DNA from: Streptomyces sp. SAI-127
Lineage (GTDB): Bacteria > Actinomycetota > Actinomycetes > Streptomycetales > Streptomycetaceae
DNA length: 64,000 nucleotides
Assembly: GCF_029894425.1 (NCBI RefSeq)
Contig: NZ_JARXYJ010000001.1
Coordinates: 3,162,001-3,226,000, forward strand
Reading direction: 5' to 3'
The notes below the pieces were generated by a model. It worked only from the letters and a program-made list of their open reading frames with translations. It had not been told where the DNA came from and searched no databases. Below are positions 22,491-31,042 of the stretch, one piece after another (positions within the stretch are counted from its first letter, which is position 1; each line of letters opens with the position of its first letter). The translations under genes and the position numbers were made by a program.

Positions 22491-22600
22491 CCCCGTGTCT
22501 CCCCGTAGTCGTGATCCAGTCACCGGCGCACAGATTATCGGAGGGGCAACCTCCGGGGTACCTGAGGATGTTCGCGGTCGCCAACATGTGACGGTCGCGC

Positions 22601-23377
22601 TCAGACGCCGTCCCACACGTGCAGCACGGCCTGCGCGTACGCCAATCGCCTGTCCAGCCGGGCCGACACGATGTGGAAGATACCGCCGCCCCGATAGTCG
22701 ACGACGACCTCGGAATCACCCGAGGCGCGCCACAACGCGCGGCTCGGAAGGCCGAGGTCCCAGGCCGACTCCTTCTTCGCCTCGTCCTTGTCGCCGAACA
22801 ACAGCGGCACCAGCCCCTGGAGCGCCCCAAGCGCCCAGATGACGAGGTAGACCGGGGAGAAGACGGTGAACAGCGCCCACCCGACCGGGGTTCCGCGCCT
22901 GGCGGTGAGCGGCTCGCCGCCGGCAACCGCCTGCACGGTCCAGCGCGGGCGGCGCGGCCATGGCAGGACCCGTCCGTCCAGACGCGTGATCCGGCCGATC
23001 GGCGCGCCGTCCCCGCCGTACACCTCGTACGCACCCGAGCCGACGGACCGGACCGAGCACAAGGGTTCGGCGTCCGGGCCGCTCACGGTGAACGGCGGCC
23101 GCGCATGGCGCCCGCCGTTCAGGGCATCCTGGGGCACGCTGACGTGAGCGACGGGATTGCCCTTCGTCCCCTCGTAGGCCGACCGGATGGCGACGGTCTG
23201 TTCCCCGGCCCTGACCCGGGCGTACGCCCGCAGTCTCTTGCTCTCGATCTCGATCCTGGTCTCGGCCGCGGGATGCGCATAAGACGCCGGAACGGGGGGC
23301 TGGCCGTACGGTCCCGGGGCCTGCGGCCGCCCCGGCTGCTGCCCCTGCGAGGCCCATTCCTGGCTGCTGTGGTCCAT
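22601..23377 (-). CDS. Membrane protein with LOR/scramblase-like fold (module A)
   Basis: A 258-residue protein. A Pro/Gln-rich head (about 1-40) precedes a beta-rich region with LCSVRSVGSGAYEVYGGDG, IGRITRLDGRVLPWPRR and PRWTVQ, a pattern that recalls LURP-one-related/scramblase-like domains. A hydrophobic stretch follows near 170-193, then a final domain ending YAQAVLHVWDGV. A clear paralogue, broken by a frameshift, is at 49895-50475 in module C. It is separated from the small WXG-like gene by 110 bases that include a short CGGAGG/CCTCCG hairpin (22539-22555). The fold assignment is tentative. Confidence 0.6.
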   Translation of the reverse strand: MDHSSQEWASQGQQPGRPQAPGPYGQPPVPASYAHPAAETRIEIESKRLRAYARVRAGEQTVAIRSAYEGTKGNPVAHVSVPQDALNGGRHARPPFTVSGPDAEPLCSVRSVGSGAYEVYGGDGAPIGRITRLDGRVLPWPRRPRWTVQAVAGGEPLTARRGTPVGWALFTVFSPVYLVIWALGALQGLVPLLFGDKDEAKKESAWDLGLPSRALWRASGDSEVVVDYRGGGIFHIVSARLDRRLAYAQAVLHVWDGV

Positions 23378-23880
23378 GGCCGCCCAAACTGTCGATGCGG
23401 TTGACGATGACGAGCGTCAGAATCTCAAAGGTCGGTCGGCCGCGTCGCGGGGTGGTCGGCGTCAGCCGATTCAACGACGACTTGTTCACGCGAGCTTCAC
23501 AGGATTCCCCCCGGAAGGTTTCCCCGTGGAGGGGTCGCCAGCGGCTGTCGAGCCACGGCCGGACCCCGCGCAAGTTCCAGTTTCTAGTCCGTGAGATGTC
23601 GCCGGAGTCCGCGAAAGACGTCCGTCTCCTTGACCTTCAGGGTCACCCACGCAACTCGTTCCAAAGCGAGCAGCCCGGCCGCACCCGCCTCCAGCCGAGC
23701 AACGGGTCCATGGAACCGGCCGGGCGCGGACGCATTGAGACCGCCGACCACCCGCATGGGCTGTCTGGCCATGGTCTCGAGACTGTGACGAGAAGAGCTG
23801 CGCGACGAAGGCCCCATCCGCCCCGAACCGGTCACGCGGCTCGCGCCCGTTTCATGGCGCTCAGCCCTCGGCCGGTCCAA
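23378..23880. other. Intergenic region, no gene supported
   Basis: About 500 bases between the module A membrane-protein gene and the DinB-like gene. A minus-strand frame (23584-23880) is open but has no ribosome site and a basic, low-complexity translation. I see no repeat, RNA gene or strong hairpin here. It should hold the promoter of the minus-strand module A operon. Confidence 0.5.
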
Positions 23881-24600
23881 CTACCCAGCAGTGTTGAAGC
23901 GGGCCTGCCACAAGTCGCGGAGCAGCGCGATCTCCGCCATGTGGTGAATGAGTTCGAGGTTGGACCCCCACAGCACGGAGATGTACGGCTCGTCGGGCGC
24001 GGAGCCGTACGGGTACTGGGAGAAGCCGATCGTGTCCAGCTGATCCTCGGTGACCCGGCCGACGGCTTCGCGCCAGCGGTCGAGCAGGGACCAGAAGCGT
24101 TCCTGGGCCAGGGCCGCGGAGGGGGTGAAGTCGACCAACTGGTGGGGATCCGTGCGGCGTTCGCCGAAGGTCCACTCCCACTCGCCGGCGAAGCAGGAAT
24201 GGAGGTGTCCGAGTCGCCAGGCGATGGTCGTGACCGGCGTGATGTCGGGTTCCACCGGCCCGGTGTGGGCCAGGACCTCCTCGACCCGTTCGACGCTCAC
24301 GCTCCAGTCCTCGGCGATCTTGGCGACGCTCATGCCGTCGGCGGCCTGGCGGGCGACCTCGGCGTACTCGCCCGAGGGGATGTCCGGGGCGCCCTTGTCG
24401 AGGACCCACTCGCCGGGACCGTACGCCCGGGGCGTCACCGCCTCGCTCCGGCGCCGGATCGACCAGCAGTCGGGGACCGGCTCCCACAGGTACTCCTCGT
24501 CTCCGAGCCCCTCGAGCCGTACCTGGGCCCGCTCCCTGACGCAGTCGAACTGGTCCAGCAGTACGCCCAGTCGGTCGGTGCGTACGCGTCCCGTCTCCAT
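23881..24600 (-). CDS. DinB superfamily protein
   Basis: A 239-residue protein with the four-helix DinB/mycothiol-dependent-enzyme pattern: an N-terminal LLDQFD helix, the central TTIAWRLGHLHSCFAGEWEWTFG segment whose His fits the first metal ligand, and a C-terminal NLELIHHMAEIALLRDLWQ helix with the other His ligands. Members of this superfamily bind a divalent metal and often use a low-molecular-weight thiol; substrates are mostly unknown. It is not an obvious part of the secretion system and may be a passenger gene between modules. Confidence 0.8.
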   Translation of the reverse strand: METGRVRTDRLGVLLDQFDCVRERAQVRLEGLGDEEYLWEPVPDCWSIRRRSEAVTPRAYGPGEWVLDKGAPDIPSGEYAEVARQAADGMSVAKIAEDWSVSVERVEEVLAHTGPVEPDITPVTTIAWRLGHLHSCFAGEWEWTFGERRTDPHQLVDFTPSAALAQERFWSLLDRWREAVGRVTEDQLDTIGFSQYPYGSAPDEPYISVLWGSNLELIHHMAEIALLRDLWQARFNTAG

Positions 24601-24805
24601 GCCCGGCTCCCCTCACGGTCCCGTCCAGGCGGAGGCTAACGGCATGCCCGCGGGAGCCGCGAACGGATTTACGTGCCCCCGGGTTCCGTTCGGAAAGGTA
24701 TGCGCCAACTGGGCCTCGGATCCAGTCATGTGACGCCGGGTGAACTTGTTCCCATGATCCGATCAAAGTTACGTTTTACCAACTAACTTTCGAACGGGGG
24801 TCCTT

Positions 24806-26524
24806 GTGGGTGTAGTCCTGCCGAGCGAGCTGGATGCGGCCCTGGACCTGATAGGCATCAGCTGGCCCAACGTCGACGAGGACGACTACCGCGACATGGC
24901 CCAGGCCATGCGGGAGTTCGCCGACGACATCGAGGACGGCGCCGCGGACGCGCACCAGGCGATCACCGATCTGATCGGCGGCAACGAGGGCCTCGCGATC
25001 CAGGCGCTGGAGAAGCACTGGGACCTCGTCAAGGGCAAGCATCTGACCAACCTCTCCGAAGCGGGCCGAGTGGCGGCGACCGCGCTGGACGCGGTCGCGG
25101 TGCTGATCGAGGGCGCGAAGATCGCGGCGATCGCCCAACTCGGCATCCTCGCCGCGGAGATCGTGGCTGCCATCGCGGCCGCCCCGGTCACCCTGGGCCT
25201 GTCGACGCTGGGCGGTATCGCGGGTACGCAGGCCACCCGGATCGCGGTGAAACGCATCTTCCAGGAGGTGTGCGAGGAGATCGCCTCGCGGATCATCGAG
25301 GTCGCCACGGGTCCGATATTCCAGGCTCTCGGCGCGATGGCGGGTGACCTGGTCCTGCAACTGGGCGGCAACGCCCTGGGGACGCAGAACGGCGTCGACC
25401 TCGGCCAGACCGCGAAAGCGGGCCGGGAGGGCCTGGACGAGGGCGTCGACAGCCTCAAGTCGGGTGGGGGCATGCAGCTGGCCAGCGCGGGCGGGGGCGC
25501 GGGCGGTTCGATGCAGCTGGCCGGTGCGGGTGGGGACGGCGGGTCGAGCAGCGGCGGCGGTGGCGGTGGCAGTCAGTTCAGCATGGACCTGGAGTCCTAC
25601 GACCGCGCGGGCAACGGGCTCAAGAGCGCGGGCGGCAAGATCCGCGACGGGGCCGGCAGCAAGCTGACCCGCGCGAAGTCCTCGCACGGCCGCGCCCGGG
25701 GCAAGGATCCGCTCACCAATCTCCTCGACCCCATGGTCGACGAGCTCATGGAGGGGATCGGAAAGGGCGTCAAACGCTCCGCGGCCCACCTCGACGAGAG
25801 CATGACCAGCGGCCTGAGCAAGATGGCCAAGCGTCACAAGGCCAACGACGACGACATCGCGACCCAGCTCCAGGGCATCACCAAGTCCCCGGGACGCGAC
25901 GTCCCCGTCTACCACCTCGACGACAAGGGCAAGGTCACCCGCATCACCTCGGCGGGGCACCACGACCTCACCGACGACGACCGCACCCGTCTGACCTCGT
26001 TGAACCTCCAGGGCGACAGCGTCCCCGAGCGCAAGGCGGGCAAGTACCCGCTGCCCAAGGGCAAGCGGGAGAGCAAACCCTCGCAGCAGGTAGCCTTCGG
26101 TAGCACTGATCTCTCGCAGGCCACCAAGACGGCCCGGCAGGCCAACGGTGACTACGGAAGGACGTCGAAGGGGAAGTTCTCCAGCCGGAACTACGCCGCG
26201 GGCCGGTACGGAAAGCCGGGCGCCGATGACGAGTTCATCATCGTCGGCCGCAGCAAATGGCCTGCCTCGCATTCGGAGCGCCAGGTGGGCATACCGTTCC
26301 TCAACGCCGGGACCAAGGACGGGCTGACCGAGCTCTACACCGAACGAGAACCGTGCACGACCGGAAAGGGCGCTCAGAACTGTAGCGCCTGGATGTCGGA
26401 GTACCTCCCGAAGGACGTACGCGTCTCCCATACCGTCGAATACGGTGACACGCCGGATTCGAAGCAGAAGGGCAACGACGCGATGGAGAAGTACCTGAAC
26501 GGCATGAACCCGAAGAAGAGGTAG
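24806..26524 (+). CDS. T7SS polymorphic toxin with C-terminal nucleic-acid deaminase domain
   Basis: A 572-residue toxin candidate. Residues 1-180 form a helical delivery domain (SWPNVDEDDYRDMAQAMREF and a long hydrophobic helical region) of the type seen in large actinobacterial T7SS toxins. A Gly/Ser-rich linker lies at about 225-265 and a basic region at 280-440. The C-terminal 125 residues carry the cytidine-deaminase-like zinc site: SHSE (His489, catalytic Glu491) and PC-x8-C (Cys517, Cys526). This fits predicted toxin deaminases such as the XOO_2897 or YwqJ types; I cannot decide which. GTG start with GGGGGTCC upstream. Two SUKH-4-like genes follow within 15 bases each, as expected of immunity genes. 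Confidence 0.8.
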   Translation: MGVVLPSELDAALDLIGISWPNVDEDDYRDMAQAMREFADDIEDGAADAHQAITDLIGGNEGLAIQALEKHWDLVKGKHLTNLSEAGRVAATALDAVAVLIEGAKIAAIAQLGILAAEIVAAIAAAPVTLGLSTLGGIAGTQATRIAVKRIFQEVCEEIASRIIEVATGPIFQALGAMAGDLVLQLGGNALGTQNGVDLGQTAKAGREGLDEGVDSLKSGGGMQLASAGGGAGGSMQLAGAGGDGGSSSGGGGGGSQFSMDLESYDRAGNGLKSAGGKIRDGAGSKLTRAKSSHGRARGKDPLTNLLDPMVDELMEGIGKGVKRSAAHLDESMTSGLSKMAKRHKANDDDIATQLQGITKSPGRDVPVYHLDDKGKVTRITSAGHHDLTDDDRTRLTSLNLQGDSVPERKAGKYPLPKGKRESKPSQQVAFGSTDLSQATKTARQANGDYGRTSKGKFSSRNYAAGRYGKPGADDEFIIVGRSKWPASHSERQVGIPFLNAGTKDGLTELYTEREPCTTGKGAQNCSAWMSEYLPKDVRVSHTVEYGDTPDSKQKGNDAMEKYLNGMNPKKR

Positions 26525-26533
26525 TAACAGCAC

Positions 26534-27166
26534 ATGCCCCCGCTCGTCGACCACACGATGATGGAGTCGGTCTTTCCCGCCGAGGAGATCGAGACGTGGG
26601 AGGAGGAGAAACTCCCCGCCGGGCTGCACGCCTCGGCCCGTTCGGTCCTGACCGACGTCGGACTTCCGCACGACCGCAGCTCCTTCTTCCTCCTGGACGG
26701 CGCGCTCTTCGAGGGCGAAGACACCCCGGCCGCGTTCCGCCGTTGCGCAGAGCTGGACCACTTCTCCGCGTACGAGGACATGCCCAAGGGCTGGGAGAAC
26801 TGGCTCGTCATCGGTGAGATCTTCTACGACGTCGTCGTCCTCGATCCCGAGTCCGGAACGGTGTATTGCCTGCCGGACGGCGAGTACCGGGCCCTCCCGC
26901 TCAACCGCGACCTCGTTTCCTTCGCCTATTTCACCTATCTGCTCCAGGTCGAGCGCCCGAACTATGACTTCTCGGTGTCCGAGGACGTCGACGATTCGGA
27001 GGCCGTGGCCATTTCTCTGCGGGAACGGATGATCCAGGCCGATCCGCTTCCGTTCGAAGGCGTAGAGCCTGCTTGGTCGGAAGAATTCGACTGGGATGAC
27101 GACGACGCTCCGCGTCTCCCCCCGTGGGATGCTGTGCTCTCGAACGTGTACGAGTCCATCGACTAG
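26534..27166 (+). CDS. SUKH-4-like immunity protein, copy 1
   Basis: A 210-residue acidic soluble protein, most like SUKH-4 immunity proteins: an LPxGWxNWLVIG segment, a beta region GTVYCLPDGEYRALPLN, and a helix LVSFAYFTYLL followed by ERPNYDF. It starts 9 bases after the toxin stop and should protect against the deaminase domain, from inside the cell, by binding it. The next gene is a diverged duplicate. The family call rests on pattern and position; the ribosome site is weak (AGAGG 14 bases upstream). Confidence 0.65.
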   Translation: MPPLVDHTMMESVFPAEEIETWEEEKLPAGLHASARSVLTDVGLPHDRSSFFLLDGALFEGEDTPAAFRRCAELDHFSAYEDMPKGWENWLVIGEIFYDVVVLDPESGTVYCLPDGEYRALPLNRDLVSFAYFTYLLQVERPNYDFSVSEDVDDSEAVAISLRERMIQADPLPFEGVEPAWSEEFDWDDDDAPRLPPWDAVLSNVYESID

Positions 27167-27178
27167 GCGGAACCATCC

Positions 27179-27742
27179 ATGACTGCCCTCACAGGCGACG
27201 TCCGGCGTTTCGATCCGGAGGAGCTCACCACCTTTTCCGCAGCGGCGGTGGCGAGCATCCGGCACGAGCCGAGTGCGGACTTTCTTCGCAATGTCGGCAT
27301 TCCGACCCGCCCGAATCCCTGGTTCGACCTCGTGGACGGCTCTCCGGAACAGGTCAGGACGCTCGGCGACGCCTACGGCGACGTCCGCCAGCGGTGGACG
27401 AACCTGCCCCAAGGCGCCGAGGGCTGGCTTCTGCTGGGCATGGTGCCCTATGACGACATCGCCCTGGACGGGGCCTCCGGAGTCGTGTACTGCCTTCCGG
27501 GCGACGAATCCGAGGCCTATCCGCTGAACAAGGATCTCCCCTCCTTCGCCCACTTTCTCTGTCTGTTGGAGAGGGAGCGCCCGAATTACGACTTCGAGTC
27601 GGAACTCGAGAATATCGACCCGGAGCGTGCGGCGGCCCGCCTCACCGAGCAGATGCGGAAAATCGACCCGGCCGCTCTTGACGTGACCAATTCCCGCTGG
27701 CACGACATCCTGGAGTATGTCGCCAAACCCGAGGCGAGGTAA
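27179..27742 (+). CDS. SUKH-4-like immunity protein, copy 2
   Basis: A 187-residue acidic protein paralogous to the preceding gene. Shared segments are LPQGAEGWLLLG, SGVVYCLPGDESEAYPLN, LPSFAHFLCLLERERPNYDF and a closing acidic/aromatic region. It starts 12 bases after copy 1. Two immunity genes behind one toxin suggest either protection against related toxins made by other strains, or different binding roles. Its stop codon overlaps the next start by one base (TAATG). Confidence 0.65.
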   Translation: MTALTGDVRRFDPEELTTFSAAAVASIRHEPSADFLRNVGIPTRPNPWFDLVDGSPEQVRTLGDAYGDVRQRWTNLPQGAEGWLLLGMVPYDDIALDGASGVVYCLPGDESEAYPLNKDLPSFAHFLCLLERERPNYDFESELENIDPERAAARLTEQMRKIDPAALDVTNSRWHDILEYVAKPEAR

Positions 27743-28524
27743 TGGCGATGAATGACAGCAATATTCGACACCTCGGGGGGATCACCCTCCCTCTGGCCGT
27801 CGGCCCGTATTTCACGACGGCCGCGTCCGACCCCGTTCCGCTGCAGGAGTTCGCCCTGTCCGTCGAGCGTACGGTCGTGCTGGAGGAGTGCCGGGACTGG
27901 GCGCGGTTCGGGTCGGACCGCGGGTTCGAGATCTGCGCCGATCAGGAGGGCGTCGTACGCGCCGTGCTTCTCGACTGGACCGAGGAGTCGCGGTTCGTGA
28001 ACGCGACTCCGGAGGCCTTCGCCCAGTCGCTCGCCGCACTCGACCAGGCCCTCGCCGTGATCCTCGGCACCGAGGTGCCGCAGGAGGCCGCAGCCGCGTA
28101 CGCGGAGTTGGAGCAGCGGTTGCGGACCCTCGACCCGCGGGCGTTCGAGGGGCGGGAGCACTGGTGGCCCCTCGTCCTCGACGACATCCGGGACACCGCG
28201 AGCGCGGAGTGGTTCACCGCCTTCGAGATCGTGAACGACCGGGGTGAGAAGCAGATCGTCACGCAGGCCGGCGACGTCGGCGTCCACCCGGAGGAGCGGC
28301 TGTGGGCCCGGTTGCGAGCCGCAGGTGTGCAGCCGGAGCAAGTGCTGCGGATCCACACCGAGTTGGAGGCCTGCTTCATGCCGGGGCACTACTGCTCGCT
28401 GTGGCTCGGGCAGGTCTTCCCCGAGGCGCAGCTGACACACAACTTCCCCTACGGGGAGACGGCCGAGTCCCGCACCGAGGGCATCCGGCTGCTGCGCGAG
28501 GCCGCCGCCGAGCAGGCGCAGTAG
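27742..28524 (+). CDS. SUKH-4-like protein with added deaminase-like C-terminal domain
   Basis: A 260-residue protein. The first 115 residues look like a SUKH-4 domain (LPLAVGPYF, FGSDRGFEICADQEG, FVNATPEAFAQSLAALDQAL). The last 110 residues form a second domain with QVLRIHTELEAC and MPGHYCSLWL, ending in a FPYGETAESR stretch. The His-x-Glu and two Cys in this signature recall the zinc site of the deaminase fold, but their spacing is too short for the classical site, so an inactive or different metal site is possible. Translationally coupled to the immunity gene before it. Role within the toxin cassette unknown. Confidence 0.6.
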   Translation: MAMNDSNIRHLGGITLPLAVGPYFTTAASDPVPLQEFALSVERTVVLEECRDWARFGSDRGFEICADQEGVVRAVLLDWTEESRFVNATPEAFAQSLAALDQALAVILGTEVPQEAAAAYAELEQRLRTLDPRAFEGREHWWPLVLDDIRDTASAEWFTAFEIVNDRGEKQIVTQAGDVGVHPEERLWARLRAAGVQPEQVLRIHTELEACFMPGHYCSLWLGQVFPEAQLTHNFPYGETAESRTEGIRLLREAAAEQAQ

Positions 28525-28548
28525 AGCGACGAGGGGACTCAGCACACC

Positions 28549-30354
28549 ATGACCGTCGGGACCGCCACACCGGGACCGGGCATCGCCTCCTGGCCGCCGC
28601 TCGACAACGACAAGCGGGCCTTCGGGCAGCGGTTGCTCGACTGGGCGGCGGACGACACCGGAGCCCGCCCCCAGCTGTTCCTGGTGCGGGGCGCCGAGGG
28701 CAGCGGCAAGAGCCATCTGCTCGCTTGGTTCCTGGCCGGGGCGGCCGGGCACCCGCGAACAACCGTCCACGCCACTGTCCTGGCCGCAGGGCTGACGGCC
28801 GAGACCTTCGCCTGGAGCCTGGGGCGGCAGCTCGGCTATGGCCCCCTCTCCCCGGCGCGTCTGCTGGACCGGGTGAGCCAGGACGAGCGACCGCTGCTGA
28901 TCCTCGTACCCGATCTGCACCGGGCCGGGGCGGGCCCCGCGGATCTGCCGTCGGCGGCACCGGAGACCCTGGTTGCCGAGCTGCTGGAGCCGTTGCTGGC
29001 CCTTCCCCATCTGCGCGCGGCCGTTGAGGTCGGGACGTCGGGATTGCTGGCCGCGGACGGAGTCGAGGTCGTCGACCTGGGTGAAGCCGACGGCCAAGGC
29101 ACCGGACAGGCCTCCTACGCCGAGCTCGTCGCCGCGGTCCCGCGCACGGCCTACGGCCGCCCCGACTGGTCCCAGGCGCCCGACATGGTGCTCCGGCACG
29201 TCCTCGACGTAGCACTGTGCACCAACGACCAAGGAGCCGCCGTACGCGGCCTGTTGGCCGACCCCGGGTTCCTGGTGCATGGCTCGGCCACCGCACTCAC
29301 CGCCGTCCTCACCGACGAGCGCATCCCGGTGCCCGGCCGGCTGCGCGAGGTGTGGAGGCGTGCCGCACCGGAACTGACGGCGTATCACACCGACAGCGCC
29401 GAGCGAGCCGCCCTGCTGCACGCCGCCGCGGTCGACACGGATCCGGACCTCGCCGAGTACCTTCGGCCGCTCGCCCAACAGCACTGGTGGTCCGCGGTGT
29501 GGGCCCGGCGGGCCCTCCCCGTGAGCGCGCTGGCTCTGGTGCCGGGCGTGGAGCGAGGGCTGCTGGCCTCGGACCCGACGGGGCGGCTGCGGACGTACGA
29601 CGTGGGGAGTGGTGCGGCACTCGGCGGGACCGCATCGTCGTCCGTCGGCGCGTCCGACGGAGCCGCAGCGCCCTTCGTCCACCCCACCTTCGTACAACCG
29701 CGCTCGGTCGCCCCTCGTGACGCCCGCTCGGCGCTGCTGCTCGACCGGTCCGACGCGCTGCTGCCGCTCGTGACCGAGGACGACCCGACCGCCGCGTTCG
29801 CGCTCGAGCGCATCGCCGAGCACCACGGTTCGGCCGCGCTCGCCGGGGAGGAGTCGCTGGTCACCGCGCTCGGCAGCGGCGGCACCCGGAGTCCGTACGC
29901 GGTCGTCGGCGACCGGGGCGGCACGGTGCATGTGTGGTCCCTGGGCGAGTACCAGGACGTTCCGCGCTCCTGCCGTGTGCACGAACAGCCGGTCACGGCC
30001 GTCACCTGCGTCGACACCGCCGACGGGCTGACGCTCACCTTCAGTGCCGGGGCGGACGGCACGGTGCGGCTGTGGGAGACCTCGGCAGAGCCGATGCCGG
30101 TGCCGGTGCAGCAGCGCCGGTACCGGACCACCGCGCTCGCCGCCGCGGACACCTCCGCCGGTCCTGTCCTCGCCGTGGCCTGGAGCGACGGCGAACTGCA
30201 TCTGTGGCACGTGTTCACCGGCAGGGTGCGTGTGCTGCCCTGGCTGCACGGCTGCGACGCCCTCGCGCTGACCTCCGAGGGCCTGCTGGTCATCGGGGAC
30301 CCCGAGGGACTGAATGCCGTACGACTGCGGCTGGACGTGCTCTGGGAACGGTGA
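28549..30354 (+). CDS. STAND-like P-loop NTPase with WD40-type C-terminus
   Basis: A 601-residue protein. The NTPase part has Walker A RGAEGSGKS (residues 47-55) and a hydrophobic strand LLILVPD (about 114-120) as Walker B with Pro-Asp. A helical linker follows, then beta-propeller repeats from about residue 330, with the WD40-like endings VHVWSL, VRLWET and LHLWHV. Such NTPase-repeat proteins usually act as ligand-triggered switches. It starts 25 bases after the preceding gene, with GAGGGG upstream, and closes the toxin cassette operon. It converges on the module B gene with only 13 bases between the stops. A role in sensing or controlling the toxin is inference. Confidence 0.7.
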   Translation: MTVGTATPGPGIASWPPLDNDKRAFGQRLLDWAADDTGARPQLFLVRGAEGSGKSHLLAWFLAGAAGHPRTTVHATVLAAGLTAETFAWSLGRQLGYGPLSPARLLDRVSQDERPLLILVPDLHRAGAGPADLPSAAPETLVAELLEPLLALPHLRAAVEVGTSGLLAADGVEVVDLGEADGQGTGQASYAELVAAVPRTAYGRPDWSQAPDMVLRHVLDVALCTNDQGAAVRGLLADPGFLVHGSATALTAVLTDERIPVPGRLREVWRRAAPELTAYHTDSAERAALLHAAAVDTDPDLAEYLRPLAQQHWWSAVWARRALPVSALALVPGVERGLLASDPTGRLRTYDVGSGAALGGTASSSVGASDGAAAPFVHPTFVQPRSVAPRDARSALLLDRSDALLPLVTEDDPTAAFALERIAEHHGSAALAGEESLVTALGSGGTRSPYAVVGDRGGTVHVWSLGEYQDVPRSCRVHEQPVTAVTCVDTADGLTLTFSAGADGTVRLWETSAEPMPVPVQQRRYRTTALAAADTSAGPVLAVAWSDGELHLWHVFTGRVRVLPWLHGCDALALTSEGLLVIGDPEGLNAVRLRLDVLWER

Positions 30355-30367
30355 GGCTCCCTGCCGA

Positions 30368-31042
30368 CTAGCCGAAGGGGCTGTGGGCCGCGGCCACGGC
30401 CGTCTTCGGTTCGCGGGCCGGCGTCGGAGCCGTGAAGGAGACCCCGGCGGCCACCAGCGTGGCCAGTTCCAGGAACTCCTCCTGCGCCTCGAAGACCTCG
30501 GTGGACAGGGACACCACCACTGCCTGCGGGATCCGTGGGAAGGCGAGGTGGAACGTGGCGGTGCGGACGGCCGAGGTGCTCTCGCCCTCGACGCCGAACA
30601 GCGTTCCGGGGACCGTGACGGCCTGATCCGCCACCACGACGGCGGCGAGCCCCGACGGCAGTTCGACGACCGCCTTGTGGGTGTCCGGCTGGTCCGGGTG
30701 GGCACGCAGCGCGCTGTGCGGATAGAGGTGGGGGTCCCCGGCGGGACGGTCGGTCACGGAGATCTGGCAGATCCCCGTGAGGAGCAGGTCGTCGTCCGTG
30801 CGCAGGACGAAGGAACTGAAGTGGACCAGTCCGTCCTCGACCAGTCTGCCCAGGGCGGCCTCGAAAGCGAGGGCGCTCGCGACCAGTTGGCCGGTCGCCG
30901 CGTCGGGGCACAGCTCGGCCAGCGCGGTGTAGTTGGCCTCCATGCGCTCTTCGGGATCGGCCGCCAGATCCACCTGCCGGAAGCCCTCCGGCAGGGTGTA
31001 CCAAAGGGGCAGCGGGCGGCCGGTGTCGACGGTGGCCGTCAC
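30368..31042 (-). CDS. T7SS module soluble protein (module B), PFG tail
   Basis: A 224-residue soluble protein of the same family as 19768-20889 and 53025-53762: LPEGFRQVDLAADPEERM at the front, an Ala/Leu-rich helix, then a beta half and a last helix (EVFEAQEEFLELATLV). It ends His-Ser-Pro-Phe-Gly. GTG at 31042 overlaps the stop of the upstream WXG-headed gene by four bases (GTGA), so both are made from one message. Likely a chaperone or adaptor of its upstream substrate; not shown. Confidence 0.6.
   Translation of the reverse strand: MTATVDTGRPLPLWYTLPEGFRQVDLAADPEERMEANYTALAELCPDAATGQLVASALAFEAALGRLVEDGLVHFSSFVLRTDDDLLLTGICQISVTDRPAGDPHLYPHSALRAHPDQPDTHKAVVELPSGLAAVVVADQAVTVPGTLFGVEGESTSAVRTATFHLAFPRIPQAVVVSLSTEVFEAQEEFLELATLVAAGVSFTAPTPAREPKTAVAAAHSPFG

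Noticed and set aside
23584..23880. Small minus-strand frame of about 98 codons
   Set aside because: No ribosome site, basic low-complexity translation, no family pattern and no operon context.
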